From JBEIVB01 sp040374085 (GTDB taxonomy: Bacteria; Bacteroidota; Bacteroidia; UBA4408), in assembly GCA_040374085.1 (NCBI GenBank), contig JBEIVB010000108.1, positions 1 through 7,630 on the forward strand: a DNA stretch of 7,630 nt, given 5' to 3'. Under the pieces are notes generated by a model. The model had not been told where the DNA came from. It did no database searches and saw nothing but the letters and a program-made list of their open reading frames with translations. Of this stretch, positions 1-6,796 are shown piece by piece (within the stretch, counting starts at the first letter, position 1; each line of letters opens with the position of its first letter). The position numbers were made by a program, and so were the translations under genes.

Positions 1-287
1 ACAACATGTATTGGACCTGGCAGAGTGGATACATCAACATCAAACTCGAAGGTTCGCGCAAGGGGCAGGAGATGACGTTACATTTGGGTGGGTACTCCGC
101 ACCCAATAACAGCCTGCAGGAGCTCCGCGTATCGGCTGCGGATGCCCAAAGACTAAACTTTGTATGGCATGCTCAATCGTTTTTCAGTCAATTGCCACCG
201 GATTCACCTTACCGCGTGATGCGGCCTTGTTCAGAGGCCAACCGCATGGCCCGTTTGTTTACCTCATCCTTTTCTCTTGATCACTAA
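1..287 (+). CDS. MbnP-like copper-binding protein, C-terminal part (5' end outside window)
   Basis: This is the 3' end of a gene that enters from the left; the frame is open from the first base, so the ATG at 6 is most likely an internal Met. The visible 94 residues begin with N-MYWTWQSGY-IN-KLEG, the hallmark of the MbnP-like family, and end with a Met-Arg-Pro...Ala...Phe tail of the kind those proteins carry. Family knowledge: MbnP proteins are periplasmic or outer-membrane-associated copper binders, and a Trp can be oxidised to kynurenine by the diheme partner MbnH. The WxW pair here (Trp in MYWTW) is a candidate target, which is inference. The next gene is exactly such a diheme enzyme and overlaps this one by 11 nt, suggesting translational coupling. 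The signal peptide and N-terminal half are not visible, so secretion cannot be judged. Confidence 0.82.
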   Translation, partial: NMYWTWQSGYINIKLEGSRKGQEMTLHLGGYSAPNNSLQELRVSAADAQRLNFVWHAQSFFSQLPPDSPYRVMRPCSEANRMARLFTSSFSLDH

Positions 288-1323
288 AAAGCGCATCGTT
301 TGGGCATGGTTTGCCGTTCTGCTGGCGGCAGCCGGTTTCCGCTCAGGTGGCGAGGTGGCTGCGCCCTTTCCTCCTGCGCTGTACCAAGCTCATCCGTCTC
401 GGCCCGCTGCGGTTAGGCTCTTGGGTCGGGTGTTGTTTTACGATCCCATCCTCTCGCGCGACAGCAGCATCAGCTGCGCCTCTTGCCATTCGCCCTACAA
501 TGCCTTTGCCCACACCGATCATGCCCTCAGTCACGGCATCTCCGACAGCATCGGCATGCGCAATGCTCCGGGCTTGTTTAATGTATCGCATCAACCTTAT
601 TTTATGTGGGATGGTGCCATTCATCACCTCGATGCTCAGGCATTGGCCCCCATTGCCCATCCGGGCGAGATGGGCGAGACGTTGGAGCATGTGGTCAGCA
701 AGCTTAGCAAACAAACGTTTTATCGCAACCTCTTCCGGTCTGCATACGCCGACTCCATACCCTCGGGTGTGGGTATGCTCAAAGCCATTGGGTTCTTCCT
801 CTCCGGATTGGACAGCCGGGGCAGCCGCTACGATTCGGTAGCTGCGCATCGGGCCGAGTTTACGGAGCAGGAGCGAAGCGGGCTCACGGTGTTTACCACG
901 CACTGTGCGAGTTGCCATCCTCCTCCGCTGTTTTCGCGCTACAGCTTCGAACGCAATGGTCTTGCAGCCGATGCCCGCCTGCGCGATGAAGGCCGAAAGC
1001 GCATAACGGGCAAGCCTGCCGATGCCTTTCGCTTTAAGGTACCCTCTTTGCGCAACCTCGAGTTTACGGCGCCTTATATGCACGATGGAAGATTCAAAAC
1101 CCTCTATGAAGTGATCCGGCACTACAACAACCTCAACACTGCCGACACCCTTCTCTCGCCCGAACTGCGCACGCCTATGCACCTCACCGATCGGCAACGC
1201 ACCGACCTGGTTGCTTTCTTGCTGTGTTTAAACGACCGTGGTTTTCCCTTTAGGTCCTCGCATCAATACCCCAGAACCGAACTCGATTCCTTGCGCCGCA
1301 TCAGCAGCAACAAGTCCAGATAA
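277..1323 (+). CDS. Diheme cytochrome c peroxidase / MauG family protein (MbnH-like)
   Basis: The product is a 348-residue exported c-type diheme enzyme, about the usual length for the family. Residues 1-22 (KKR, then a hydrophobic stretch to LLAAAGF) look like a Sec signal peptide without a lipobox Cys. Heme site 1 is CASCH at 67-71 and heme site 2 is CASCH at 210-214. FMWDG (Trp111) and HPGEMG (Glu131) lie at the same distances from heme 1 as the inter-heme Trp and the distal Glu of bacterial cytochrome c peroxidases. PYMHDGRF (267-273) and VIRHYNN follow heme 2; Tyr283 may occupy the position of the sixth heme ligand (Met in peroxidases, Tyr in MauG), but this needs an alignment. TTG at 277 is the only plausible start, because the frame is closed upstream by a TGA near 220 and no in-frame ATG precedes the signal peptide. 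The overlap with the MbnP-like gene favours a protein-modifying MbnH role over simple peroxide removal; that role is inferred from context. Confidence 0.9.
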   Translation: MITKKRIVWAWFAVLLAAAGFRSGGEVAAPFPPALYQAHPSRPAAVRLLGRVLFYDPILSRDSSISCASCHSPYNAFAHTDHALSHGISDSIGMRNAPGLFNVSHQPYFMWDGAIHHLDAQALAPIAHPGEMGETLEHVVSKLSKQTFYRNLFRSAYADSIPSGVGMLKAIGFFLSGLDSRGSRYDSVAAHRAEFTEQERSGLTVFTTHCASCHPPPLFSRYSFERNGLAADARLRDEGRKRITGKPADAFRFKVPSLRNLEFTAPYMHDGRFKTLYEVIRHYNNLNTADTLLSPELRTPMHLTDRQRTDLVAFLLCLNDRGFPFRSSHQYPRTELDSLRRISSNKSR

Positions 1324-1358
1324 TTGTCCAAACGTAAAAACCACCAACCCCACCCACC

Positions 1359-2735
1359 ATGAACACACCTTTCCGATTTATTGCTTGTTTCTTATTTCTT
1401 GCATCCGCATCGGTTGCGCAAACACCCGAGCTGAGCTCCTGGCTCATCAACACCAACGGAGCCAAGGGCCGCCATTACGTAAACGGCAACTCAACCCCCA
1501 TACAGGACAACGATTCTGTGAACGTGCAACGGGTGCAGTATTCCACCAACTGGGTGTATGTAAAAACCAAGGGGATACCCGCCTACATCACCGGACCTTT
1601 CTTAGATGGCAACCCATCGCAAGCCACCAATCAAAACGCCATTTTTAAACTCTCGCGCAATCCCGTGCAGAACATCGGCACGCCCACCAACACCACCGGT
1701 GGCAACATCGGCATTTGCATCAATGGGGTAGCCATTTTCGATTACCGCGACGGGGTAGCTTGGAATGCCACTACCAATGCCTTGTGCGGCGGACCGGGAA
1801 ATCCGCCCTGTCCCGGTGGCCCCATGGCCTCTTTGCCCTGGAACCGCGATGCCATACGCGCCGAACGTCCGGGCTTCGATTGCTCCAAGGGACACCCTGC
1901 CATGGGCAACTACCACCACCATCAGAACCCCAGCGCATTCAACCTCGACCTAAACGTATTGTCCACCATTTGCAACCTCTATGCAGCCGATGGGCTTTAC
2001 ACCATAGACAGCACCCAGCATTCTCCTCTTATTGGTTATGCCTATGATGGTTTTCCTATTTACGGTGCATACGGTTACCGCAACACCGACGGCACCGGCG
2101 GCATTGTCCGCATAAAATCGGGCTACGCCTTGCGCAGCATTACGGTGCGCACCACCAGTCCTACCGGAGCTACCGTAACCGCAGGCCCTCCGGTAAGCAC
2201 CACCTATCCATTGGGCTATTTCCGCGAAGATTATTATTACGTTGGAGCTAATGGAATGCCCGATGTGTTGGATGTGCACAACGGTCGTTTTTGTGTTACG
2301 CCCGAATACCCCAACGGCACGTATTGCTACTTTGCCACCGTTGATGCCAATTGGAATTCGGCCTATCCGTATTTAATAGGACCAACGTTTTACGGAACCG
2401 TAACCGGAGCCAAGGTAACCTCCATCAACGAAACCGTAACCACCTTTGCTCCCTCGCCTACGGGCCTTGCTTCTGAGGTGTCTCATCAGGTGGACTTCAA
2501 CGCCTATCCCAATCCGGGTTCTGAATTTTTGTCGGTTCAGGTAAGCGGGCTCAACCGCGATGCGTTACAGCTTTATTTGTATGATATTACCGGCCGCCTG
2601 GTGGAACAGAAAAGCATTTCTCCGGGAAGCACCATTGCTTATTTTGATGTGCGCACCTTATATCCCGGACAATATTTGGTGAAGCTTGCCGGCCCATCCG
2701 GAGAGCGTTCCAAGCGCATCAGCATTACCCGCTAA
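1359..2735 (+). CDS. YHYH domain-containing protein with T9SS type A sorting domain
   Basis: The product is a 458-residue secreted protein. Residues 1-20 form a signal peptide with likely cleavage at ASVA-Q. The YHYH-type domain runs from about residue 26 to 345. Its signature region has GHPAMGNYHHHQNP at 178-191, where the third signature position is His rather than Tyr, followed by the typical GYAYDGFPIYG (226-236). Seven Cys residues follow the signal peptide (120, 143, 151, 175, 205, 312, 323), so disulfides are likely. Residues 381-458 form a T9SS type A sorting domain (NAYPNPGSEFLSV, LYLYDITGRLV, GQYLVKL), which directs export across the outer membrane by the type IX system and often attachment to the surface. 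The biochemical role of YHYH domains is not established; the His cluster (179, 186-188) would suit metal binding, which is inference. The gene starts 35 nt after the diheme enzyme gene and has an A-rich leader without Shine-Dalgarno sequence, so it is probably co-transcribed with it. Confidence 0.92.
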   Translation: MNTPFRFIACFLFLASASVAQTPELSSWLINTNGAKGRHYVNGNSTPIQDNDSVNVQRVQYSTNWVYVKTKGIPAYITGPFLDGNPSQATNQNAIFKLSRNPVQNIGTPTNTTGGNIGICINGVAIFDYRDGVAWNATTNALCGGPGNPPCPGGPMASLPWNRDAIRAERPGFDCSKGHPAMGNYHHHQNPSAFNLDLNVLSTICNLYAADGLYTIDSTQHSPLIGYAYDGFPIYGAYGYRNTDGTGGIVRIKSGYALRSITVRTTSPTGATVTAGPPVSTTYPLGYFREDYYYVGANGMPDVLDVHNGRFCVTPEYPNGTYCYFATVDANWNSAYPYLIGPTFYGTVTGAKVTSINETVTTFAPSPTGLASEVSHQVDFNAYPNPGSEFLSVQVSGLNRDALQLYLYDITGRLVEQKSISPGSTIAYFDVRTLYPGQYLVKLAGPSGERSKRISITR

Positions 2736-3369
2736 CCTACATACAGGCAATGGCCTGGGTGAGCTGCAAACCCCTGTGGTTGGATTCTGAACTGGAATCC
2801 AGCCACAGGAATGGGTTTGAACTCCGAAATCTGAGCGTGGTGCTCTAGAGCAAGGCATCACGTTACCTCCGAGCGCATGGCACGCACCAATGCCCTTCAG
2901 TTCCTCAACCGAGTCTACTTCTAGGCAGGTGCTTGCCGTGGGGGTGTGTCTAAAATACACATCTCCCTACTGTTCATTCGGGCATGCTGCATAGGGCTTG
3001 CCGCGTTTGCATGGCCTTAAATGGCCAATAAGGGAAGATTCTGCCTTACCTATATTATGGTTGGTTTGCGGATGAGAAAGCCGCTCAATTGTTATTATTT
3101 CATAATGTATTTTCATTCTCTTATGCATGATGCTATAAAATTCCATAGATTCGTTTGTTCAATAGCAACTCAATTGGGGTTTGAGCGGTAGGGGGGGCAA
3201 CTTCCTGATCTTCTGGTCTTCCGATGCGCTGTTTGTTCATCAACTTGTTTCCACAGCATTCAGGTTGTTGCAGACGTGCTTTTGTAAGCCCAGGGCATAC
3301 ACAAACAGGGTGCTATCGAAACGCATATACGTTCATACAACCGAATAAAAACCGTTAGCCCCCCATACT
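2736..3369. other. Long intergenic region between the YHYH gene and ppsA
   Basis: This 634-nt stretch has no convincing gene. The first ~300 nt have base composition like the coding regions and contain a strong hairpin (separate entry) and a small one (CAGGC/GCCTG around 2744-2757). From about 3040 to 3175 the DNA turns AT-rich, a plausible promoter region for ppsA. However, I found no exact TAnnTTTG element here: TTCGTTTG at 3150-3157 and TACGTTCA at 3328-3335 are partial matches without a TTG at the expected upstream distance. A short inverted repeat TGGCC/GGCCA lies at 3012-3027 and a run of seven G at 3191-3197. No tRNA, riboswitch or CRISPR pattern was recognised. The length is unusual beside the tight spacing of the neighbouring genes, so a decayed gene or interspersed repeat is possible. 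Confidence 0.6.
2768..2818 (+). repeat. Strong imperfect inverted repeat, terminator-like hairpin
   Basis: A 14-bp stem pairs 2774-2787 (CTGTGGTTGGATTC) with 2795-2808 (GAATCCAGCCACAG), with one position that becomes a G-U wobble in RNA and a 7-nt loop. The outer arms AAACCC (2768-2773) and GGGTTT (2813-2818) pair perfectly after a 4-nt bulge on the 3' side, giving 20 paired positions. It begins 32 nt after the stop codon of the YHYH gene, where a transcript end is expected. No T-run follows, so it is not a classical intrinsic terminator. It could instead stabilise the 3' end of the mRNA or be a dispersed palindromic repeat. The structure is directly visible; its role is inferred. Confidence 0.65.
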
Positions 3370-5778
3370 ATGCGCTTTATACAATTTTTTCAAAACATCC
3401 GGCTCTCCGATCTTCCACGTGTGGGCGGAAAGAACGCTTCCTTAGGTGAGTTGTACTCCACGCTTTCTTCTCAGGGTATTTCGGTGCCCGACGGCTTTGC
3501 CATCAATGCCGATGCTTATCGGTATTTCCTTCACGAGAATCACCTCGAGGATGCCATCTCCGATATAATGGCAAAGCTGGATATAGAAACATTTCATAAC
3601 CTATCGGAAATAGGTCAAGATATTCGTTCCTTGTTGCTGGGTGCCACCATGCCTTCGGTTGTGGTGGAGGAGTTGTTGGGTGCATACCGAAGCTTGATGC
3701 AACGCGTGGGCACCAACAAAACCGTAGCCGTGCGCAGCAGTGCAACCGCAGAAGACCTGCCCACGGCCAGCTTTGCCGGGCAGCAGGAGAGCTTCCTCAA
3801 CGTTTCGGGCGCTGATAACTTGGTGGACGCTTGCCGTCGCTGCTACGCTTCCCTGTTCACCGACCGTGCCATTAAATATCGAATCGATAATGGCTTTGAT
3901 CACATGAAGGTTGCCCTCTCCGTGGGCGTTCAGGCTATGGTGCGCTCCGACTTGGCCAGCTCGGGCGTAATGTTTACCCTCGATCCCGACAGCGGCTTCG
4001 AAGGCATAGTGCTCGTATCGGGCGCATGGGGCCTGGGCGAGAACGTGGTACAGGGCGCCGTAAACACCGATGAGTTTATGGTCTTGAAAAGCCTCCTGGG
4101 AAAAGCAGAGCGCCCTGTGTTTGCCCACAAGCTGGGCAGCAAGAAAAAGACCATGGTGTTTGCGCCCGATTCCAATGGTGCGGGGTTGCATCCGAGAAAC
4201 GCGGTGATCAACTTAGACACTCCACTCGAAAAACAACGGCTTTTTGTGTTGAACGATGCAGAGGTTGCTCAACTCGCCGAATGGGCCTGCATCATTCAAC
4301 AGCACTACGGCCGGTGCATGGACATTGAATGGGCAAAAGATGGACTCGATGGTTGCTTATATATCGTTCAGGCTCGTCCGGAAACCGTTCACAGTCAAAC
4401 AACCAAAACGCTATACAACCAATACACCTTGCTCGAGAAAGGCGAGGTGTTGTGCTCGGGTGCGGGGCTTGGAAATAAAATTGTTTCCGGCAAAGCACGC
4501 ATACTTCATCATCCATCGGAGATTTCGAAACTGGCTGCGGGAGAAATCCTCGTTACCGAGCGAACCGATCCCGATTGGGATCCTCTGCTGAAGCGCGCCG
4601 GAGCCATTGTAACCAATCAGGGCGGACGCACCTCTCACGCCGCCATTGTGGCCCGTGAGGTGGGAACACCTGCGGTGGTGGGCACCGGCAACGGAACCCA
4701 AGCAATTCGCGACGAAGAAATCATCACCGTTTCCACCGCCTCGGGTGCTGAGGGCTATGTGTATAGAGGTGCTTTGCGTTGGAGCGAGAAGGTGGTAGAC
4801 ATTTCTTCCTTGCCCAAAACCAAGACCAAGGCCATGCTCATTCTGGCGCATCCCGATGCGGCTTTTGTGCACGCACAGTTGCCCAACGATGGGGTAGGGC
4901 TGTTGCGTTTGGAGTTCATCATCAACAACACCATCGGCATTCATCCTATGGCCCTCCGCACGTTTGATGAAGTTACCGATGCTGCAACCCGTGCGGCAAT
5001 TGAAGAAAAAACCGAAGGCTACCGCAACAAAGCGGAGTTCTTTGTAGATCGTTTGGCAGAAGCAACCGCCACCATTGCAGCGGCTTTTTATCCAAAAGAA
5101 GTAATCGTGCGCATGAGCGATTTCAAGTCCAACGAATACGCCAATCTCCTGGGCGGAAAGCAGTTTGAGCCTTCCGAAGAGAATCCCATGATCGGATTTC
5201 GGGGAGCTTCTCGGTATTACCATCCCCTCTATCAGCCCGCCTTCGAGCTCGAGTGTGCCGCCATGCGCAGGGTACGCGACGAAATGGGATTCCACAATGT
5301 TAAGCTGATGATTCCTTTTTGCAGAACCGTAGACGAAGCGCAGAAAGTCATTGGGGTTATGCAATCTTGTGGATTGGAGAGGGGCAAGAACGGCTTGGAG
5401 CTCTACGTGATGGTGGAAATACCCAGCAACGCCTTGCTGGCCGAGGAATTTGCCCGTTTTTTTGATGGGTTTTCCATTGGTTCCAACGATCTCACCCAGC
5501 TCACCTTAGGTGCCGACCGCGATTCGGAATTGCTGAGCGACGTCTTTACCCCATTTGACCCGGCCGTGATGCAGCTTATAGAGCTGACCCTAAGCAAGGC
5601 TAAGAAAACCCACACCCACACCGGTCTTTGCGGACAAGCGCCGAGTGATTATCCCGAATATGCTCGGTTCTTGGTAAACCAAGGCATAAACAGCATTTCC
5701 TTTAACCCCGATGCTTTGCTGAAGGGAATTGAGAACATTGCTGAGGCAGAAAAACAGAACATCAAACAAAACCAATAA
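3370..5778 (+). CDS. ppsA: Phosphoenolpyruvate synthase (pyruvate, water dikinase)
   Basis: The enzyme converts pyruvate, ATP and water to PEP, AMP and phosphate in the cytoplasm (EC 2.7.9.2), the entry step of gluconeogenesis from pyruvate. At 802 residues it is the normal full length. The N-terminal ATP-grasp domain (about 1-340) shows VGGKNASLGE (18-27), VRSSATAEDLP (121-131), GLGENVVQGAVN (221-232) and QARPET (334-339). The swivelling phosphohistidine domain (about 360-465) carries GGRTSHAA with catalytic His423; E. coli has Cys instead of Ser before this His. The C-terminal PEP/pyruvate barrel (about 485-790) has VRMSDFKSNEYANL (580-593), GFRGASRY (609-616), MVEIPSNA (681-688), GSNDLTQL (704-711) and GLCGQAPSD with Cys754, the proton-donor position. 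All key residues are present. The start ATG follows a C-run without Shine-Dalgarno sequence. A dehydrogenase gene follows 11 nt after the stop. Pyruvate phosphate dikinase is unlikely given the length and PpsA-type motifs. Confidence 0.97.
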   Translation: MRFIQFFQNIRLSDLPRVGGKNASLGELYSTLSSQGISVPDGFAINADAYRYFLHENHLEDAISDIMAKLDIETFHNLSEIGQDIRSLLLGATMPSVVVEELLGAYRSLMQRVGTNKTVAVRSSATAEDLPTASFAGQQESFLNVSGADNLVDACRRCYASLFTDRAIKYRIDNGFDHMKVALSVGVQAMVRSDLASSGVMFTLDPDSGFEGIVLVSGAWGLGENVVQGAVNTDEFMVLKSLLGKAERPVFAHKLGSKKKTMVFAPDSNGAGLHPRNAVINLDTPLEKQRLFVLNDAEVAQLAEWACIIQQHYGRCMDIEWAKDGLDGCLYIVQARPETVHSQTTKTLYNQYTLLEKGEVLCSGAGLGNKIVSGKARILHHPSEISKLAAGEILVTERTDPDWDPLLKRAGAIVTNQGGRTSHAAIVAREVGTPAVVGTGNGTQAIRDEEIITVSTASGAEGYVYRGALRWSEKVVDISSLPKTKTKAMLILAHPDAAFVHAQLPNDGVGLLRLEFIINNTIGIHPMALRTFDEVTDAATRAAIEEKTEGYRNKAEFFVDRLAEATATIAAAFYPKEVIVRMSDFKSNEYANLLGGKQFEPSEENPMIGFRGASRYYHPLYQPAFELECAAMRRVRDEMGFHNVKLMIPFCRTVDEAQKVIGVMQSCGLERGKNGLELYVMVEIPSNALLAEEFARFFDGFSIGSNDLTQLTLGADRDSELLSDVFTPFDPAVMQLIELTLSKAKKTHTHTGLCGQAPSDYPEYARFLVNQGINSISFNPDALLKGIENIAEAEKQNIKQNQ

Positions 5779-5789
5779 AAACCTATACC

Positions 5790-6599
5790 ATGAATGCCAA
5801 CTTAATAAAATTATTCGACCTCAGCGGAAAAGTAGCCATAGTAACCGGCGGTGCCATGGGCATTGGCAGAGGCATTGCCCTGCGCCTGGCAGAAGCCGGT
5901 GCCCACGTAATGATCGTGGATGTGGTATCGGAAGCGGAAGCACAAGATGCCCTGCACGCCATAACAGGCTCCGGTGGCCAAGCCGCATACCAGCAAGCCG
6001 ACCTGCGCGACATAGCCAACCTGCCCAACCTGATTGCCAAAACCGTAGAACATTTTGGCGACCTGCACATTCTGGTAAACAACGCTGGCATTTTCAACTA
6101 CCGCCCGATTACCGAACTTACCGAAGACCTTTGGGATCGCACGGTGGATCTGAACCTAAAGGCCGTTGCCTTTTTATCGAAAGCCGCCGTGCTGCACATG
6201 CTGGAGAAAAAGCACGGGGGCAGCATCATCAACGTTTCGTCCATAGACAGCCTAAAGCCCACCGGCAACCTGGCCCACTACGATGCTTCAAAAGGGGGGG
6301 TGCGCATGCTCACCCGGGCTTTTGCAAAAGAGGCCGGAAAGCACGGCATTCGCGTAAACGACATTGCACCGGGCGGTGTGCAAACCCCCGGAGTACAGAA
6401 AATTGCCGGCACCAATCTCACCGCCGAACAGATCAAAGCCATGCAGGAACAAACGGAGCAGTTTATGCGCATGCTGCCTCTGCAGCGCATCGGTCAGCCC
6501 GAAGAGATTGGCAATGCCGCCCTGTTTCTGGCCAGCGATGCATCTTCTTATATGACCGGCAGCACCGTGGTGGTGGATGGTGGGTTGCTGATTATGTAG
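5790..6599 (+). CDS. Classical short-chain dehydrogenase/reductase (SDR)
   Basis: The product is a 269-residue cytoplasmic NAD(P)-dependent oxidoreductase with a complete Rossmann fold. The cofactor motif is TGGAMGIG (19-26). Asp44 at the end of strand beta-2 favours NAD(H) over NADP(H). NNAG (97-100) stabilises the central sheet. The catalytic set Asn122, Ser151, Tyr164 and Lys168 is intact (YDASK at 164-168), and PGGVQTP (194-200) is the usual post-catalytic loop. The C-terminus (SSYMTGSTVVVDGG) is typical of FabG- and glucose-dehydrogenase-like SDRs. The substrate cannot be told from sequence; a sugar, polyol or 3-oxoacyl substrate are all possible. The gene starts 11 nt after ppsA with an A-rich leader and is probably co-transcribed with it. 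A run of seven G (6294-6300) directly follows the catalytic Lys codon, and the frame is intact across it. Confidence 0.93.
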   Translation: MNANLIKLFDLSGKVAIVTGGAMGIGRGIALRLAEAGAHVMIVDVVSEAEAQDALHAITGSGGQAAYQQADLRDIANLPNLIAKTVEHFGDLHILVNNAGIFNYRPITELTEDLWDRTVDLNLKAVAFLSKAAVLHMLEKKHGGSIINVSSIDSLKPTGNLAHYDASKGGVRMLTRAFAKEAGKHGIRVNDIAPGGVQTPGVQKIAGTNLTAEQIKAMQEQTEQFMRMLPLQRIGQPEEIGNAALFLASDASSYMTGSTVVVDGGLLIM

Positions 6600-6796
6600 G
6601 CAACAGCCTTATAATCAACCTAGGTTACATAAATAAAAGGTGTAGTACGTTTGCGCTTTAACATTCCTTTTCGGTTGGTCATCGGGAACGTTTATTCCGG
6701 TTCAAAATGCCTATTTAATTCGGTCCGCGCCGATTATATCATGTTTGGCAATAATGGGGTTGAACCAAAGCAGGAATGCTGTGTTTAAGATGATGT
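6600..6796 (+). other. Intergenic gap and probable untranslated leader before the DUF2141 gene
   Basis: This 197-nt gap separates the SDR stop from the DUF2141 start. It contains a small hairpin right after the stop (AGGC/GCCT), a 10-bp palindrome AACCTAGGTT (6617-6626) and the promoter candidate at 6625-6653. If that promoter is real, the DUF2141 mRNA has a leader of roughly 135-140 nt. I recognise no riboswitch or small reading frame of note in it. Confidence 0.45.
6625..6653 (+). promoter_or_regulatory. Candidate Bacteroidota-type promoter for the DUF2141 gene
   Basis: TACGTTTG at 6646-6653 matches the Bacteroidota -7 consensus TAnnTTTG exactly. At the expected upstream distance (18 nt between the elements) there is TTA at 6625-6627 in place of the usual TTG, so the -33 element is imperfect. 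It lies between the ppsA-SDR unit and the DUF2141 gene, where a new promoter is expected. Transcription would begin near 6660. Confidence 0.4.

Noticed and set aside
343..1197. 284-codon open frame on the minus strand across the diheme enzyme gene
   Set aside because: It lies antisense to a gene with two intact CxxCH heme sites and has no recognisable motif of its own; it follows from codon composition.
2768..2818. Integron attC site
   Set aside because: The ends lack the GTTRRRY/RYYYAAC core sites and no integrase gene is in view.
2790..2830. Possible tRNA T-arm (GGGTTTGAACTCC)
   Set aside because: The loop does not fit the TTCRANY pattern, the flanking bases do not form an acceptor stem, and the segment is explained by the hairpin arm.
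2658..2960. 100-codon minus-strand frame at the end of the YHYH gene and in the gap
   Set aside because: It overlaps the sorting domain, includes the hairpin and shows no domain I recognise; kept only as a point in the finding on the gap.
4411..5364. 317-codon open frame on the minus strand inside ppsA
   Set aside because: It lies antisense to fully conserved PpsA motifs and its translation shows no family features.
5729..6661. 310-codon + strand frame overlapping the SDR gene
   Set aside because: The product is rich in Arg, His and Pro, as out-of-frame readings often are; the SDR frame has all catalytic motifs.
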